Assembly (NCBI GenBank): GCA_019636615.1
Contig: JAHBXF010000002.1
Span: forward strand, 1,366,001 to 1,430,000
DNA: 64,000 nt
Origin: Phycisphaeraceae bacterium
Lineage (GTDB): Bacteria; Planctomycetota; Phycisphaerae; Phycisphaerales; UBA1924
Reading direction: 5' to 3'
Part shown: positions 1 to 9,702 of the stretch, piece by piece
Layout: each line of letters opens with the position of its first letter
Numbering within the stretch: position 1 is the stretch's first letter
Notes under the pieces: generated by a model
Database searches by the model: none
What the model was told of the DNA's origin: nothing
What the model saw: only the letters and a program-made list of their open reading frames with translations
Made by a program: the position numbers and the translations under genes

Positions 1-1286
1 GCCAGCATCCGCCCGAGGTTCGAGTGGTTGAAGAACGCGATGAACTGCGCGGCGACGAACGACATCACGATGATCGGCGCCATCGCACGCATCGCGTCCA
101 CCATCGCGTTGATCGCGTCTTTCTGCGACTGAATTCTGTCCGTCGCCACGCCGTAGGCCAGCCCGGGAACCAGGAACAGGATCATCACCAGCGGCACCAC
201 CGAGTTCACCCAGCGAGAACTCTCCCTGGCCGGGTTGGTGGGCTCGGGGCCGTTGCCGTGCAGCGGCCACCCGGGAATGAGCACCGCGAGCAAGACCACC
301 GCGAGCGCCAGCGAGAAGGCGATGCCAGCCCAGCGAAGGCCTCGCCACTCGGTGGCGTTGAGCATCCCCTCGTCGGTGCCCTGCGACACCTTCAGCCCCA
401 GCGCCCCGCCCTCTTCGAGCGGCCGATTCTTCAGGCGGGGCTCCACGAGCCACGCCGTCACACCCCAGCCCACAAAGGTCAGCAGGAAAGTCGACACCGC
501 CATGAATGTCCAGTTGCTCGTCGCGGTCACGCTGTAATCGCTGTCCAGAATCTGCGCGTTCGGCTGCGTGATGCCCGCCATCAGCGCATCCGTGCCGCCG
601 ATCAACAGGTTCGCGCCGAACCCCGCCGACACCCCCGCGAACGCCGTTGCGATGCCCGCCAGTGGCGAGCGCCCGGCCGCCATGAAGAGCGCGGCGGCGA
701 GCGGCGGCAGCACGATGTACCCCGCGTCGCTGGCGACGTTCGACGTGATGCCCAGGAACAGCACCGTGGGCGTGATGAGCGAGCGGGGCACCGCCCGCGC
801 CAACGCTTTGAGCAGCGCGTCGAACAGCCCCGTTTTCTCGGCAACACCCACGCCTAGCATGCCCGTGAGCACGATGCCCAGCGGCGGAAAATTGATGAAG
901 TTGCGCACGAGCCCGGAGATGCACCAGTACAGCCCGTCGGGCGTGAGCAGGCTGTAGGGCCGCAGCGGCTCGCCCGCCTTCACCAGCATGGTCTGCACGC
1001 GGTCCGTCGCGGGGTCGATCACGGGCTCCATCATCGGGGCGCCCGTCTGAGGGTCCATCACGGGGTTGCCCGAGGCATCGACCACCGCCTGTGTGACCTG
1101 CTGCAGCCGCACCGGCTCGACCGACCACCCCGCCATCGCGCCGATGTGCGACACGATCATCACGATCGCAGCACCGGCCACAAAGAGCATCACCGGCTCG
1201 GGCAACTTGTTGCCCAGACGCTCGATGAGATTGAGGAAGCCGGCCATCGCGCCGCCGGAAGCCTGGGAGGTTGATTGATCGCGCAT
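1..1286 (-). CDS. AbgT-family transporter (N-terminal part; runs off window)
   Basis: This is the N-terminal ~428 residues of an AbgT-type membrane transporter (p-aminobenzoyl-glutamate transporter family). Members import p-aminobenzoyl-glutamate or export sulfonamide-like antimetabolites by ion coupling. The ATG at 1286 opens with a short polar tail, then hydrophobic segments alternate with polar loops. Family-like stretches include FINFPPLGIVLTGMLGVGVAE and GITSNVASDAGYIVLPPLAA, followed by GANLLIGGTDALMAGITQ. The frame stays open to base 1, so the last ~80-100 residues lie outside the window. The gene stands alone, divergent from nothing obvious. Family assignment is confident; the true substrate is not deducible. 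Confidence 0.9.
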   Translation of the reverse strand, partial: MRDQSTSQASGGAMAGFLNLIERLGNKLPEPVMLFVAGAAIVMIVSHIGAMAGWSVEPVRLQQVTQAVVDASGNPVMDPQTGAPMMEPVIDPATDRVQTMLVKAGEPLRPYSLLTPDGLYWCISGLVRNFINFPPLGIVLTGMLGVGVAEKTGLFDALLKALARAVPRSLITPTVLFLGITSNVASDAGYIVLPPLAAALFMAAGRSPLAGIATAFAGVSAGFGANLLIGGTDALMAGITQPNAQILDSDYSVTATSNWTFMAVSTFLLTFVGWGVTAWLVEPRLKNRPLEEGGALGLKVSQGTDEGMLNATEWRGLRWAGIAFSLALAVVLLAVLIPGWPLHGNGPEPTNPARESSRWVNSVVPLVMILFLVPGLAYGVATDRIQSQKDAINAMVDAMRAMAPIIVMSFVAAQFIAFFNHSNLGRML

Positions 1287-1523
1287 GCGGTCCTTTCAGC
1301 GTGGAACAAAGCCGCCGACAGGGTACCCGCGTCGCCCCCCGTGCATCTCCCGGCCCAGCGCAACCCCTCGACACCGCCTCAACGCGCGGCCAACGCCCCG
1401 ACGCATCCTCCCCCAAGCCCCCCGCAACACCTCCTGATGATCAATCCCCCACCCTCGGGGTTGCCCGTGTGCGATGCGCCGCTCAACCCTCGCCCCTTCA
1501 GCACGCGGCGAAGACCAACGCGC

Positions 1524-1667
1524 TCATCGCTTGCCGCTCTTCGCGGCCGCGGCACACTTCTTGGAGCAGTATTTCACTCGCTCCCAGTCTCTCTCCCACT
1601 TCTTGCGCCACGCAAACTCCCGCTTGCAATGCTCGCACGGCTTGACGGGAAGGTGCTGGTTGGGCAT
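1524..1667 (-). CDS. DUF2256 small zinc-ribbon protein
   Basis: This 47-residue ORF matches the DUF2256 pattern: two CxxC-like pairs (CEHC near residue 11 and YCSKKC near residue 33) around a [16 protein letters not shown] core, with a basic tail. The four cysteines suggest one structural zinc. DUF2256 genes are commonly found beside iron-sulfur cryptochrome/photolyase genes, and here it is divergent from exactly such a gene. Its function is unknown; association with light or DNA-repair functions is inference from context. The ATG at 1667 shares a base with the TTG start proposed for the photolyase, so the two 5' ends are unusually close. It is too short for most gene finders but is clearly coding. 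Confidence 0.88.
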   Translation of the reverse strand: MPNQHLPVKPCEHCKREFAWRKKWERDWERVKYCSKKCAAAAKSGKR

Positions 1668-3370
1668 TGACCTTCGCTCCCGAGCAATACACGCTCACGA
1701 ATGAGGCACGTACGCTTCTGCGAGTGCCCCGCGTCTCACACACAAGAACCCCGGCAGGCCACACACCACGCCGCGGCCCGCGCCTCGCGATTGTCTTCGG
1801 CGATCAACTGGACCTCGATTCATCCCTCATCCGCTCCCTCACGCCCGATGACACGGTGCTGATGATGGAAGTCGCGGGCGAATCTCGCCACGTGCCCAGC
1901 CACGCGCAGCGGACCGTGCTCTTTCTCTCGGCCATGCGGCACTTCGCCCAGTCGCTGCGCCGGCGCGCCGTGCCCCTGCGGTATGTCGCGCTCGACGACC
2001 CCGACAACACAGGCGCCTTCGACACAGAAATCGCCCGCGCGATCGATTCTCTTCGGCCCGCCGAGATCGTCTGTACCCTCCCCGGCGAATGGCGGGTCAA
2101 GCACACCGTTGAACGCGTGGGCGTGGCCAGCGGCACACCCGTGAGGTTCATGCCCGACGAGCACTTCCTCACCACGCCCGAAGAGTTCGCGGCGTGGGCC
2201 AAAGGGCGAACATCGCTCACGATGGAGTTCTTCTATCGCGAGCAGCGCCGCCGCACGGGGTATCTCATGCAGGGCACAGGCCCGCGCGCCAAGCCTGAGG
2301 GCGATGTATGGAACTTCGACAAAGACAACCGCCTGCCCTTCGGACCAGGCGGGCCAACGCCGCGCCCCCGGCCCCCCGTGCGCTTCGAGCCGGACGACAT
2401 CACCCGCTCGGCCGCGAGCGCCGTCGGCACGGTTCTCAGCGACCTCCCCGGACGCACCGAGCCCTTCTCCTGGCCGGTGACCCGCACAGACGCGCTGCGG
2501 GCCCTCGACGACTTCATCACGCACCGGCTGCGCCACTTCGGCCCGTTTGAAGACGCGATGTGGACAGACGAACCAACGCTGTATCACTCCACCCTTTCCG
2601 CCGCGCTCAACCTGAAACTGCTCAACCCGCGCGAATGCTGCGACCGCGCGGCCCGGGCATTCCACGAAGGCGCGGTGCCCCTGCAATCCGCCGAGGCCTT
2701 CATCCGCCAGATCATCGGCTGGCGCGAGTTCATCCGCGGCGTCTATTGGCTCGAAGGCCCCGCCTACGGCGAGCGCAACAACCTGAACCAGCACGGCGAC
2801 CTGCCGCGGTTCTACTGGACGGGCGACACCGACATGAACTGCATGAAGCACGCCATCGGCCAGGTGCTCGCCACCGGCTTTGGTCACCACATCCAGCGAT
2901 TGATGGTCACGGGCAACTTCGCCCTCATCGGCGGCGTTCATCCGCGCGCCGTCAGCGATTGGTACCTGGGCATGTTCGTCGATGGCGTCGACTGGGTTAC
3001 GCTGCCCAACGCGCTGGGCATGGTCATGCACGCCGACCGGCGCGATAACGCGGCCAGAGGTGCCACGGGCCTTGTGGGCACAAAGCCCTACGCCGCCAGC
3101 GGCAAATACATCGATCGCATGAGCAACTACTGCAAAGGATGCCGATACGACCCCGCGTCGCGCCGCGGCGACGACGCGTGCCCGTTCACCGTCTTCTACT
3201 GGGATTTTCTCATCCGTGCCCGCGACACGCTGTCGCGGAATCAACGGATGGCGATGATCCTGAAGAATATCGACCGCATGAAACCTCAGGAACGCACGCA
3301 GATCACCATCGACGCGGCCGCGCTGCGACGCAGGCTCGGCATCGACACATCATCACAGCCCTCAACGTGA
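1667..3370 (+). CDS. Iron-sulfur cryptochrome/(6-4) photolyase family protein
   Basis: This is a prokaryotic FeS-BCP/CryPro type flavoprotein, the family that includes Agrobacterium PhrB. Members repair (6-4) photoproducts or act as light sensors, using FAD and a [4Fe-4S] cluster. The N-terminal Rossmann domain begins [11 protein letters not shown]. The helical FAD domain contains [12 protein letters not shown] and [18 protein letters not shown]. Four cysteines in the spacing expected for the cluster are Cys392, Cys489, Cys492 and Cys505 (counted from the TTG). The TTG at 1667 gives 567 residues but overlaps the divergent DUF2256 start codon. An in-frame GTG at 1724 leaves a 56-base gap and may be the real start. 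Without a structural comparison I cannot say whether it is a repair enzyme or a sensor. Confidence 0.93.
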   Translation: MTFAPEQYTLTNEARTLLRVPRVSHTRTPAGHTPRRGPRLAIVFGDQLDLDSSLIRSLTPDDTVLMMEVAGESRHVPSHAQRTVLFLSAMRHFAQSLRRRAVPLRYVALDDPDNTGAFDTEIARAIDSLRPAEIVCTLPGEWRVKHTVERVGVASGTPVRFMPDEHFLTTPEEFAAWAKGRTSLTMEFFYREQRRRTGYLMQGTGPRAKPEGDVWNFDKDNRLPFGPGGPTPRPRPPVRFEPDDITRSAASAVGTVLSDLPGRTEPFSWPVTRTDALRALDDFITHRLRHFGPFEDAMWTDEPTLYHSTLSAALNLKLLNPRECCDRAARAFHEGAVPLQSAEAFIRQIIGWREFIRGVYWLEGPAYGERNNLNQHGDLPRFYWTGDTDMNCMKHAIGQVLATGFGHHIQRLMVTGNFALIGGVHPRAVSDWYLGMFVDGVDWVTLPNALGMVMHADRRDNAARGATGLVGTKPYAASGKYIDRMSNYCKGCRYDPASRRGDDACPFTVFYWDFLIRARDTLSRNQRMAMILKNIDRMKPQERTQITIDAAALRRRLGIDTSSQPST

Positions 3371-3937
3371 CGATGCGGGCGGCGCCGGTGCGTCGAAGAG
3401 ATCCTCGTCGATCATCGCGCTGCACGCGCCCAGACCTCCGCCGAGGCGGACGCGCCCAACACGATCTGGGCGGCCGATATCACGCGCATCGACACCGACG
3501 GCAGATTGCTGCACCTCGCGGGGGTCACGGACATGTGCAGCAGAAGAGTTGTGGGCTGGAGCATGATGGACTCTCTGGCGACAGAACTCGTCGAGGCGGC
3601 CTTCGACATGGCTCTTCATTCCCGCAAGCCCGCTTCTGCCCTGCTCCACCACGCGGACAGGGGTGCCCAGAACGCCGGCTCGGACACCCGGCGGAAACCC
3701 GGCGCGGCGGGCGTGGAGAAGAGCATGTGCCGGACCGGGAACTGCTACGACCACGCGGTGACCGAGTCGTTCTGGGGCAGGCTCAACGCGGAAATGGTGA
3801 ACAACAGAAGGTTCGCGGCCAAAGAGAAATCACGCGTGGCGGTCTTCGAGTGCATCGAGGTTTTCTACAACAGTCAGCGGATCCACAGGATCATCGGCTT
3901 TGTCACCCCGAAAGAGTTCGAAGCGAGCCGGTCCTGA
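3371..3937 (+). pseudogene. IS3-family transposase (OrfB) remnant
   Basis: The reading frame carries the integrase core of an IS3-group DDE transposase. APNTIWAADIT supplies the first Asp, LLHHADRGAQNA the second, and AVTESFWGRLNAE the Glu, followed by VFYNSQRIHRIIGFVTPKEF. The N-terminal HTH_21 region and any start codon are missing: the frame begins directly after the photolyase stop at 3370, so an insertion or deletion has fused the remnant to that gene's 3' end. No OrfA partner or terminal inverted repeats were seen. The catalytic triad is intact but the gene is N-terminally truncated, so it is probably inactive. Confidence 0.85.
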
Positions 3938-4010
3938 TGTAAGCACCCTGCCCACCGCAGGTTGGCCGGTTGACAGCATGCCTGCGGGCCCGGGAATCGC
4001 CGATTCTCGT

Positions 4011-6500
4011 TCACACCATTGCCTCTTTCGGCGATGGAGACGCTGCATGCACTCCCCGACTCAGTCGGCGCGCCAGGCCGGGAAGCGAATCCGGATTCAG
4101 GGAGATCGAGTCGATCCCGACACCCGTGAGCCAATCTGCGAACTCGGGGTAGTTGCTGGGCGCTTCGCCGCAGATGCCGACCTTGCGATCTTTGGCGTGC
4201 GCCTTCATGATGACCGTCTCGATGAGCTTCTTGACGCCCGGGTCACGTTCATCGAACAGATGTGTCAGGAGGTCCGAGTCGCGATCGACGCCGAGTGTGA
4301 GTTGGGTAAGGTCATTGGAACCGATCGAGAAGCCATCGAAAAGATCGCTGAACTCCTCGGCGAGGATGACGTTGTTGGGGATCTCGCACATCACGTAGAC
4401 CTGCATCCCCTTCTCGCCGCGGCGCAGGCCGTGTTTCTCCATTTCCGCCAGCACGGCGCGGGCCTCGCCGAGCGTGCGGCAGAACGGGATCATGACGATC
4501 ACGTTGGTGAGGCCCATGTCCTCCCGCACGCGTCGGACAGCACCGCATTCGAGCGCGAACCCTCCCCGGTAGCGGTCGTTGTAGTAACGCGAGGCGCCAC
4601 GGAACCCGATCATCGGATTATCTTCCTTCGGCTCGAATGCCGCACCGCCGAGGAGGCCCGCGTACTCATTCGTTTTAAAGTCGCTGAACCGCACGATGAC
4701 GGGGCGTGGATAGAACGCAGCACCGATCTGGGCCACGCCCGACGCCAGTCGGTCGATGAAGAACTCGGGAAGAGAGGAGTGTGCGGCGGCGCGGCGCCGG
4801 ATCTCGGCCCGAACAGCCGGGTCTGAGACTCGCTCCGGATGCACCAGCGCCATCGGGTGAACACCAATCCAGTTGGAAACCAGGAACTCGATCCGCATCA
4901 ATCCCACGCCAGACGAGGGCAACCGGCACAGGCTGAATGCCCGTCCCGGATCGGCGAGGTTGAGCATCAGCGGCACGCGCGGCTGAGGGAGCGATGCGGG
5001 GTCAAGCTCTTCACGCTCGAACGGCACCGCGCCGTCGTAGACATTGCCGATGTCCCCTTCCGCGCACGAGACCGTCACGATCTGCCCGTCGCGCAGCGTC
5101 TCTGTAGCGGTCCCCGTACCTACGACGCACGGCAGACCCATCTCACGCGAGACGATGGCCGCGTGGCAGGTCCGCCCCCCGCGGTCCGTGACTACGGCCG
5201 ATGCTTTCCGCAGCACCGGCTCCCAGTCCGGGTCGGTCATCGCGGCTACGAGCACCTCACCATCCCGGAACGAGGGCAGATCGGCGGTCGATCGAACGAC
5301 GCGTGCCGGCCCGGTGCCGATACGGCTGCCCACGCTCTTTCCTGTCAGAAGTATGTGACTCTTGGCCGCCGTGCGCGGCAGACGGAAGACTTCCAGAGTC
5401 GCACCAACGGCTCGGAGGGATTGCACCGTCTCTGGACGGGCTTGCAGGATGAACAGATCTCCTGTCCGCCCGTCCTTGGCCCACTCCAGGTCCATCGGGA
5501 CGTCGTGGCCAGCCCGTCTGGAGTAATGCTCTTCGACGAGCACAGCCCAGCGGGCCAGAACGAGCGCTTCATCGTCGGTCAGCACGAAGCGGCCGCGATC
5601 GGCCCCTGAGACTGGCGTCTCCATGACGCTGCGAGCAGTCGTCAGCCCATCTCCCGAGTATACCAGTTTGACAGCCTTTTCCCCGAGTTCCCTGCGGATC
5701 ACGGAGCGGAAGCCGGCCTTCGCGGTCGCCTTGTGCACCCAGTACTCATCAGGGCTGACACGGCCTTGAACAACTGTTTCGCCCAGCCCCCACGAACCCT
5801 CGATCATCACTACACCACGGAACCCGGTCTCGGTGTCGAGCGTGAACATCGTCCCGGCGCATCCCCCGGGGGCCGCGTCGCTGCGGACCATCCGCTGCAC
5901 GCCGACCGAGAGCGCCACGGCCCGGTGCTCGAAGCAGTTGCGGGCGCGGTAGACGATCGCGCGATCCGTGAAGAGCGAGGCCATGCAGGCCCGCACGGCC
6001 GCATCCAGCGCCTCTTGGCCGCGGATATTCAGGAACGTCTCGTGCTGGCCCGCGAATGAGGCGGTGGGCAAGTCCTCCGCCGTGGCGCTGGAACGCACCG
6101 CGATATCGACGCCGCCGCGCCCGGTCTCGTCCAGGGGCGAGTTCATAGCCGCCGAGAACTGCGCGTAGGCCGCCCGGATCTGATCCCGCAACTCAGTGGC
6201 CAGGGGAGCACCCATAACTCGCTCGCGGATCGCTCCCGCGACATCCGCCAGCGCCCGCGTATCGGTGGTGTCACAGTCATCGAGCCGCGCGTAGACCCAG
6301 TCGTCCAGCCCCGCCTGCCGCAAGTGCATCCGGAACGCGTCGGCCGTGATGGCGAATCCGCCGGGTACCCGGACACCCAGCGGCGTCAACTCCCGGATCA
6401 TCTCTCCCAGCGAAGCGTTCTTGCCGCCGACAGCCGCGACATCGGCCATGGTGACATCGCTGAGGTTCCGGATATAGATGGAGCGGGAATCTCGCGCCAT
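4011..6500 (-). CDS. ppsA: Phosphoenolpyruvate synthase
   Basis: PEP synthase (pyruvate, water dikinase) converts pyruvate and ATP to PEP, AMP and phosphate for gluconeogenesis. At 829 residues it has the usual three domains. The ATP-grasp part starts GGKNASLGEM and includes GRGGVDIAVRSSATAEDLP. The swivelling phosphohistidine domain has GGRTCHAAIVSREMGLP, with His446 as the phosphorylated residue. The C-terminal PEP-binding barrel holds EIPNNVILAEEF, GSNDLTQLTLGVDRDS and GICGEAPSNYPEF with catalytic Cys777. The start at 6500 is an ATG. A small membrane protein lies just upstream in the same direction. In stress clusters PEP synthase often accompanies Hsp20, BON and CBS genes, as here. Confidence 0.97.
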   Translation of the reverse strand: MARDSRSIYIRNLSDVTMADVAAVGGKNASLGEMIRELTPLGVRVPGGFAITADAFRMHLRQAGLDDWVYARLDDCDTTDTRALADVAGAIRERVMGAPLATELRDQIRAAYAQFSAAMNSPLDETGRGGVDIAVRSSATAEDLPTASFAGQHETFLNIRGQEALDAAVRACMASLFTDRAIVYRARNCFEHRAVALSVGVQRMVRSDAAPGGCAGTMFTLDTETGFRGVVMIEGSWGLGETVVQGRVSPDEYWVHKATAKAGFRSVIRRELGEKAVKLVYSGDGLTTARSVMETPVSGADRGRFVLTDDEALVLARWAVLVEEHYSRRAGHDVPMDLEWAKDGRTGDLFILQARPETVQSLRAVGATLEVFRLPRTAAKSHILLTGKSVGSRIGTGPARVVRSTADLPSFRDGEVLVAAMTDPDWEPVLRKASAVVTDRGGRTCHAAIVSREMGLPCVVGTGTATETLRDGQIVTVSCAEGDIGNVYDGAVPFEREELDPASLPQPRVPLMLNLADPGRAFSLCRLPSSGVGLMRIEFLVSNWIGVHPMALVHPERVSDPAVRAEIRRRAAAHSSLPEFFIDRLASGVAQIGAAFYPRPVIVRFSDFKTNEYAGLLGGAAFEPKEDNPMIGFRGASRYYNDRYRGGFALECGAVRRVREDMGLTNVIVMIPFCRTLGEARAVLAEMEKHGLRRGEKGMQVYVMCEIPNNVILAEEFSDLFDGFSIGSNDLTQLTLGVDRDSDLLTHLFDERDPGVKKLIETVIMKAHAKDRKVGICGEAPSNYPEFADWLTGVGIDSISLNPDSLPGLARRLSRGVHAASPSPKEAMV

Positions 6501-6552
6501 GTGGAGGGCATCTCCGCGTGTACCGATCGCTTCTACGGGGCAACTTCACGCA

Positions 6553-6810
6553 TCACGCACCAGGCATGGCCCGAGAGGGCACGGCACCGGCTTCACGCGG
6601 ACGGCGCAGCCAGCCGATGTACACCAGCACGATCAGGGCGATGGGCCAGAGGGCCATCGCGAAGAGGTTGACCTCCGGCGTGAACGTGAACCACTTGAAG
6701 TTCATCGGGAGCATGTCGCGCCCGAACGTCCCGATCCACCAGTGGCCGAGCGTCTCGCTCGCGGCGAGCCCGGCGAAGAACTTGGCGAACTCTCGTGGTC
6801 TGGTGCTCAT
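6553..6810 (-). CDS. Small membrane protein, unknown function
   Basis: An 85-residue protein with an ATG at 6810 preceded by a GGGAG ribosome site 7 bases upstream. It has an amphipathic N-terminal part (residues ~5-25), an aromatic middle (HWWIGTFGRDML, then MNFKWFTF) and one clear transmembrane helix (about residues 50-68, FAMALWPIALIVLVYIGWL), ending in a basic tail. The tail should be cytoplasmic by the positive-inside rule. It is 52 bases upstream of ppsA and co-directional, so it is probably co-transcribed with it. I do not recognise the family. The good ribosome site and single helix argue that it is real. Confidence 0.6.
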   Translation of the reverse strand: MSTRPREFAKFFAGLAASETLGHWWIGTFGRDMLPMNFKWFTFTPEVNLFAMALWPIALIVLVYIGWLRRPREAGAVPSRAMPGA

Positions 6811-6873
6811 GGGCAAACTCCCGGCGGCGCGCTCCGCCGTGAGCCGGGAAAGCCCCAACTCACAGGCCGATGT

Positions 6874-7386
6874 CTAGCTATGGGCAGTGTGCGAAGCCGG
6901 CGTGCTGATCTCTACAGGGAAAGTTCCCGCATTGGGATGCCCGCTGGCGAAGAGACAACGTGGTTCAATCTCACGGCCGCGCGAGCACGCACCACGCCGC
7001 CTTGAACTACACCTGTGGGCGATGAGAATGCACGGGGCCAGCGCGACCGGCGCCGCCCACACTGCAGGGGCAACAGGCTCGGACATGAGGACGGCGGGCA
7101 GACCGGGCGTGTCCAACGCGGCGACGTGAATCTGGCAGGTGCTGATCATGCCCTGGAGCAGCACGGGCGTCTTCAACGGGTTGAGAATAAGGATCGACCG
7201 CGTCTTGGAACGGTAGTAGCCCGCGTGGAAGTTCTCGAAGAGCACCATGAGCATGAGCAGGGCGTTTCCAGCGTGCTCCCCGCCCGAGCCATGTTCAAGC
7301 ATCCATGAGAACGCGGCGAACCCACCGCCGCTCATCACCGACGCCGAGACGGCGACGCGGAGACAGCGGCGCGGAGACGGCGACAC
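6874..7386 (-). pseudogene. P-type cation ATPase C-terminal fragment
   Basis: The frame encodes a stretch typical of the C-terminal membrane domain (Cation_ATPase_C) of Ca2+/Mg2+-type P-type ATPases: HAGNALLMLMVLFENFHAGY, then SKTRSILILNPLKTPVLLQG and a hydrophobic helix. All catalytic parts (phosphorylation DKTGT, nucleotide-binding domain, TM1-6) are absent; upstream of 7386 no ATPase sequence continues. The tail after the last helix becomes Arg/Cys/Ser-rich and looks out of frame. This is therefore a remnant of a roughly 900-residue pump, of which about 130 recognisable residues remain. It fits the several other gene fragments in this block. The family call rests on motif memory only. Confidence 0.65.
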
Positions 7387-7799
7387 GGAAGATCCTTGAG
7401 TGAGCGAGGAATCACCCGCGGACCGGCGGCGGCGGACGGTTCAACTCACAACCCTCTCCCGGCCCGTAGGCGAGGGCCTTCCTGCATGCCGTTGGTGACG
7501 AGATTCAGACAGGGCAATGCGCATTGAGCAGGGGCAAAGGCAGGCCGAACCCAACGGCCTGCGCCGCAAGTCATACCCCCGTTGCGCCTGTGGACACCCC
7601 CACTACCCCCACTACCCCCACTACCCCCACGCCCCCCCACGCCCCCCCACCGGGTTCGGGCACGCGATGCCCAGATCGCGGAAGTTTCCCCGTTGAGGCT
7701 GCGCGCGGTCCCGGCCATCCTGATGGTGTTCGCTCGCCGCGGCGTCCGCGGCAACCCGGGCAGACGCAGAAGTGGATTCAGATCGTCAAGGAGCATGCC
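7387..7799. other. Non-coding stretch upstream of BON gene
   Basis: No gene is supported here. It lies between the ATPase remnant and the BON gene, and holds a C-rich tandem array (see 7597-7651) and, at its end, an AAGGAG ribosome site (7788-7793) for the BON gene. Confidence 0.5.
7597..7651 (-). repeat. C-tract tandem array; G-quadruplex motif on minus strand
   Basis: Four tracts of five C separated by ACTA (7597-7628) are followed by two tracts of seven C separated by ACG (7632-7648). On the minus strand this reads as at least four G5 runs with 3-4 base loops, a textbook G-quadruplex pattern. It lies about 150 bases upstream of the BON gene start, so it could affect transcription or simply be a slippage-prone tract. 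Confidence 0.75.
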
Positions 7800-8480
7800 A
7801 TGCCAACCGCCCTCGCGACGAAGTCGGACGCCCAGATCAAGACCGATGTCCTCAACGAACTCAAGTGGGACGCGACCGTTGATGAGACGGAAGTGGGAGT
7901 GCAGGTGAAGGACGGCATCGTGACGCTCACCGGGAACATCAGCGCCTACCCCAAGAAACTGGCGGCACGCGATGCGGCGCACCGTGTCTGGGGCGTGCGG
8001 GATGTCGTGGACGACATGAAAATACGCATTCCTGCGACCTGGGAGCGCACGGATGAGGATGTCGCCAAGGCCGTGCGCAGCGCGCTCAAGTGGGACGTGC
8101 TCGTGCCCGACGACAAGATCGCAACCACCGTCTCGAACGGGACTGTGACGCTGCTGGGCAGCGTCAACACATGGATGCAGCGGTACGACGCCGAGCGATG
8201 CGTGCATCGCCTCGCGGGCGTCAAGGGAGTGATCAACCAGATCGCGGTCGCGGGGCCGCAGGTTGACCCCACGAAGATCAAGCGCGAGATCGAGGATGCG
8301 CTGGAACGCCAGTCCGAGCGCGAGGCCAAGCGCATCGGCGTCACCGTTCGCGATGGCGTTGTCACGATCACCGGCACTGTTCGGTCCTGGGGCGAAAAGA
8401 ACGCCATCGAGCGTGCCGTGCTCTACACCACCGGCGTCCGACGCGTGGACGACCGAACCACCGTCGATCCGTACCAGTAG
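7800..8480 (+). CDS. Triple BON-domain protein
   Basis: A 226-residue protein built almost entirely of three BON (OsmY/nodulation) domains, at about residues 6-75, 80-145 and 148-220. Each carries the VxVxxGxVTLxGxV signature (VQVKDGIVTLTGNI, TVSNGTVTLLGSV, VTVRDGVVTITGTV). BON domains bind membranes or phospholipids and are common in osmotic-stress proteins. No signal peptide is seen, so it may act in the cytoplasm. The ATG at 7800 follows AAGGAG by 6 bases; the frame upstream is open but is proline-rich and coded by the C-tract, so it was excluded. The gene is followed by hsp20 in the same direction, suggesting a shared stress role. Confidence 0.92.
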   Translation: MPTALATKSDAQIKTDVLNELKWDATVDETEVGVQVKDGIVTLTGNISAYPKKLAARDAAHRVWGVRDVVDDMKIRIPATWERTDEDVAKAVRSALKWDVLVPDDKIATTVSNGTVTLLGSVNTWMQRYDAERCVHRLAGVKGVINQIAVAGPQVDPTKIKREIEDALERQSEREAKRIGVTVRDGVVTITGTVRSWGEKNAIERAVLYTTGVRRVDDRTTVDPYQ

Positions 8481-8564
8481 ATCCCGCCCGCTTCCCTGCC
8501 GGCACTCGCCGGCGAGCAGTACCCGTCACGCCTAACTCAGACCACCAGAAAGTAAGGATACACC

Positions 8565-9077
8565 ATGAATCTGAGCCTCTGGAAGAAGCGTCCTTCAGCG
8601 CTTGCCGCCTCCCCCTTCAACGGCGACCTCGCTCGCTTCCGCGACGAGATGGACCGAACGATTGAGCGATTCTTCGGTGCCCCGTTGGGCCTCGGCGCCA
8701 TCGAGCCCAAGATGGTGCGCGCCGAGGGCTGGGCCCCGGCGATCGACGTGAGCGAGACCGACGCCCAGGTCACGGTCCGCGCCGAGATCCCCGGTGTCGC
8801 CGGGAAGGATCTCGATATTACCATCTCCGGCGGCACGTTGACCATCGCCGGTCAGAAGCAGGAGAAGAGCGAATCCAAGGAAGAGGGCTACTGCTGCTGC
8901 GAGCGGCGCTTTGGCTCGTTCCGCCGATCGATCGAACTCCCGGACACTGTGGACGCTGACAAGATCTACGCCGAATCTGACAACGGCGTCGTCACGATCC
9001 ACATCCCCAAGAAGCCCGGCGCCAAGCCGAAGCAGATCGAGGTCAAGCCGGCGGCGAAGAAGGTTCCGGCCGGCTGA
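8565..9077 (+). CDS. Hsp20/alpha-crystallin small heat-shock protein
   Basis: A 170-residue small heat-shock protein, an ATP-independent holdase that binds unfolding proteins. Features are the N-terminal WKKRP and phenylalanine-rich arm, an alpha-crystallin domain from about residue 50 (WAPAIDVSETDAQVTVRAEI, then DLDITISGGTLTIAGQK) and the conserved loop RRFGSFRRSIELPDTVD, ending with NGVVTIHIPKKP. The IxI-type tail is replaced by a Lys/Ala-rich end. An unusual CCC triplet sits at about residue 107 (YCCCERRFG). The ATG at 8565 has AAGGA upstream. It lies 84 bases after the BON gene and is followed by a hairpin terminator. Confidence 0.96.
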   Translation: MNLSLWKKRPSALAASPFNGDLARFRDEMDRTIERFFGAPLGLGAIEPKMVRAEGWAPAIDVSETDAQVTVRAEIPGVAGKDLDITISGGTLTIAGQKQEKSESKEEGYCCCERRFGSFRRSIELPDTVDADKIYAESDNGVVTIHIPKKPGAKPKQIEVKPAAKKVPAG

Positions 9078-9097
9078 TCAACGTTTCTCTCGCACAC

Positions 9098-9123
9098 GCG
9101 GCATTCTCGGCAGAGAACGCCGC
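9098..9123 (+). terminator. Hairpin terminator after hsp20
   Basis: An 11-base arm at 9098-9108 pairs with 9113-9123 with a single A-C mismatch around a 4-base loop. It begins 21 bases after the hsp20 stop; the following T-rich tract is weak. Confidence 0.6.
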
Positions 9124-9702
9124 GCATTCTTAACAGGTGTCCTGCCCCATGCCGCACGAAGTGTCTGGCGACATCCGCTCGTTCACGGCCTCGGTGATCG
9201 CCCGGGGTGTGGCCCCCAGCGATGCGATTCAATCCGGGCTCGCCCTGCAGCCGCGCGAGCGAATCACGGCCATGTACCGCGACTTCAGGCACTACTGCCG
9301 AAGCACACACGACAGACCGGGCGACCTCGGGGCCTGAGCGGGCGCCGACATGCCCGTGCGACTCGTCGCGCTCATGATTCTGGAAGGCGGGTACGACCTC
9401 GGTGTCAAGCCGGGGCCCGCGTTGCTCGCGAACGTGAACCACGCGCCCCACCGCCCGCAGAACTGGAACCATGCCGCATGAACCGCGGGTCTTGCCCTCT
9501 CAAACTCGCCGCCGGCGTTGAAGGCCTGGCTTGGCGAGTTGTTTCGCCGCACATCATCCAGCACGTGGGTTCGGTCGGCATCCCGTGTACACCTACCCGA
9601 CCTACGACAAGGGTGTCGCGGCCGATGAACAAGGTGCGTCCGTCACCACCCGGGTTGATTGTGCCCGGGCGTGCGTTTCAAGCATGGTTTCAAGCATGGC
9701 GA
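9124..9702. other. Gene-poor stretch with possible coding relics
   Basis: No gene can be supported. A 66-codon frame from GTG 9137 to 9337 (DAIQSGLALQPRERITAMYR) and a 43-codon frame from ATG 9350 look protein-like but match nothing I recognise. The frame around 9590-9650 (VYTYPTYDKGVAADEQ) appears to continue the frame upstream only after a shift. These may be decayed pieces of one older gene. Confidence 0.35.

Noticed and set aside
1820..3244. A 474-codon minus-strand frame opposite the photolyase
   Set aside because: Low-complexity Arg/Gly/Ala shadow of a clearly conserved plus-strand gene.
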